This document shows positions 63,054-64,000 of a DNA stretch of 64,000 nucleotides, in pieces. The notes below the pieces were generated by a model, which saw only the letters and a program-made list of their open reading frames with translations, had not been told where the DNA came from and did not search any database. Location of the stretch: the NCBI GenBank assembly GCA_959019775.1, contig CAUEPS010000007.1, positions 1 through 64,000 on the forward strand. Direction: 5' to 3'. Positions within the stretch are counted from its first letter, which is position 1. Each line of letters starts with the position of its first letter. Origin of the DNA: an uncultured Collinsella sp. GTDB taxonomy: Bacteria; Actinomycetota; Coriobacteriia; Coriobacteriales; Coriobacteriaceae. Both the position numbers and the translations under genes were made by a program.

Positions 63054-64000
63054 ATGATCGATCGCTATACCCGCCCGGAGATGGGACACATCTTCTCCCT
63101 CGAGAACAAGTACGCCATTTGGCAGGAGATTGAGGTCCTGGCCTGCGAGGCTCAGGCGGAACTCGGCAAGATCGGTATTTCCAAAGAAGAGGCCCAGTGG
63201 ATTCGCGACCACGCCAACTTTGAGAAGGCGAAGGTTGACGAGATCGAGGAGGTCACGCGCCACGATGTCATCGCCTTCCTGACCAACATGAAGGAATATA
63301 TCGACGCCGATGTTCCCGAGGGCGAGCCCAAGCCTAGCCGCTGGGTTCACTACGGTATGACCAGCTCCGACCTGGGTGATACGGCTCTGTGCTATCAGCT
63401 TACTCAGGCGTGTGACCTGATTATCGAGGACGTTAAGAAGCTCGGCGTGATCTGCAAGCGTCGCGCCTTCGAGGAGCGCAATACGCTCTGCGCCGGCCGC
63501 ACCCATGGCATCCATGCCGAGCCGATGACCTTCGGTATGAAGTTTGGCTCTTGGGCATGGGAGCTCAAGCGCGATCTCGATCGTCTTGAGGACGCTCGCA
63601 AGAACGTTGCCTTCGGTGCCATCTCCGGTGCCGTCGGCACCTACAGCTCCATCGAGCCGTTTGTCGAGGAGTATGTCTGTGAGCACCTGGGCCTGGTTCA
63701 CGACCCGCTGTCCACGCAGGTCATCAGCCGCGATCACCACGCCTACCTTGCCGGCGTGCTTGCCACTACGGCGGCCACTTGCGAGCGCATCGCGACCGAA
63801 GTTCGCAACCTGCAGAAGACCGATACGCTCGAGGCCGAGGAGCCGTTCCGCAAGGGTCAAAAGGGCAGCTCCGCCATGCCGCACAAGCGCAACCCCATCA
63901 CCATGGAGAAGGTCTGCGGTCTGTCGCGCGTCGTCAAGTCCAACGCTCAGGTCGCCTTTGACAACGTTGCCCTGTGGCACGAGCGCGACATTTCGCACTC
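63054..64000 (+). CDS. purB: Adenylosuccinate lyase (5' part, cut by the window edge)
   Basis: The first 315 codons are present. The enzyme cleaves SAICAR and adenylosuccinate, acting twice in purine synthesis. RYTRPEMGHIFSLENKYAIW starts the protein. HYGMTSSDLGDTAL and GRTHGIHAEPMTFG carry active-site His residues, and the superfamily signature GSSAMPHKRNPI has the catalytic Ser. AAAAGGAG precedes the ATG. A TACAAT at 63004-63009 may be the -10 box, but no good -35 is seen. Confidence 0.97.
   Translation, partial: MIDRYTRPEMGHIFSLENKYAIWQEIEVLACEAQAELGKIGISKEEAQWIRDHANFEKAKVDEIEEVTRHDVIAFLTNMKEYIDADVPEGEPKPSRWVHYGMTSSDLGDTALCYQLTQACDLIIEDVKKLGVICKRRAFEERNTLCAGRTHGIHAEPMTFGMKFGSWAWELKRDLDRLEDARKNVAFGAISGAVGTYSSIEPFVEEYVCEHLGLVHDPLSTQVISRDHHAYLAGVLATTAATCERIATEVRNLQKTDTLEAEEPFRKGQKGSSAMPHKRNPITMEKVCGLSRVVKSNAQVAFDNVALWHERDISH

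Overview
The window looks like a replication-origin-proximal segment of a high-GC member of the Coriobacteriia (Actinomycetota), most like Collinsella. That name is an inference from gene order, protein style and intergenic repeats; no database was searched. From about 42.6 kb leftwards nearly everything is on the minus strand: a GHKL-ATPase gene, dnaA, dnaN, recF, a dciA-like DUF721 gene, gyrB, gyrA. Rightwards the plus strand carries rpmH, rnpA, yidD, yidC, khpB/jag, rsmG, parA, parB. The divergence point, with repeated DnaA-box-like motifs, is the probable oriC (42.60-42.85 kb). Three perfect parS sites lie just beyond rsmG.

Layout. 0.1-13.4 kb: a PTS EIIA domain, purF-purM-purN, a CmpB-type membrane protein, a MoaE-like protein, a class B sortase, purE, and carA-carB. 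13.6-23.3 kb: a one-TM protein, an ABC exporter, a NUDIX hydrolase, purD, purA, dnaB, and the rpsF-ssb-rpsR-rplI operon. 23.8-25.4 kb: two tRNA-Ser genes followed by a nuclease-like gene bracketed by 80-bp inverted repeats. 25.5-31.1 kb: a TRIC-type channel, a polymer-forming membrane protein, typA, two small hypotheticals, a DUF151 nuclease, tRNA-Ile. 31.4-48.0 kb: the replication and partition block. 48.2-62.2 kb: rlmN, ddl, an exonuclease-DinG helicase, a pafBC-like WYL pair, a large M28-like membrane protein, and a thioester/SpaA LPXTG adhesin. 62.4-64.0 kb: tRNA-Gly with two duplicated copies of its 3' end, then the start of purB.

Much is housekeeping: de novo purine synthesis (purF, M, N, E, D, A, B), carbamoyl phosphate synthesis, replication (dnaA, dnaN, dnaB, dciA-like, ssb, gyrase), segregation and membrane insertion. 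The unusual material is mostly between genes. It includes long hairpins with compensatory base changes, palindromes sitting at the T-tracts of intrinsic terminators, a nuclease-like cassette beside tRNA-Ser, tRNA-Gly-derived direct repeats, and an apparently bipartite origin that encloses dnaA and an unstudied GHKL-ATPase/winged-helix protein.
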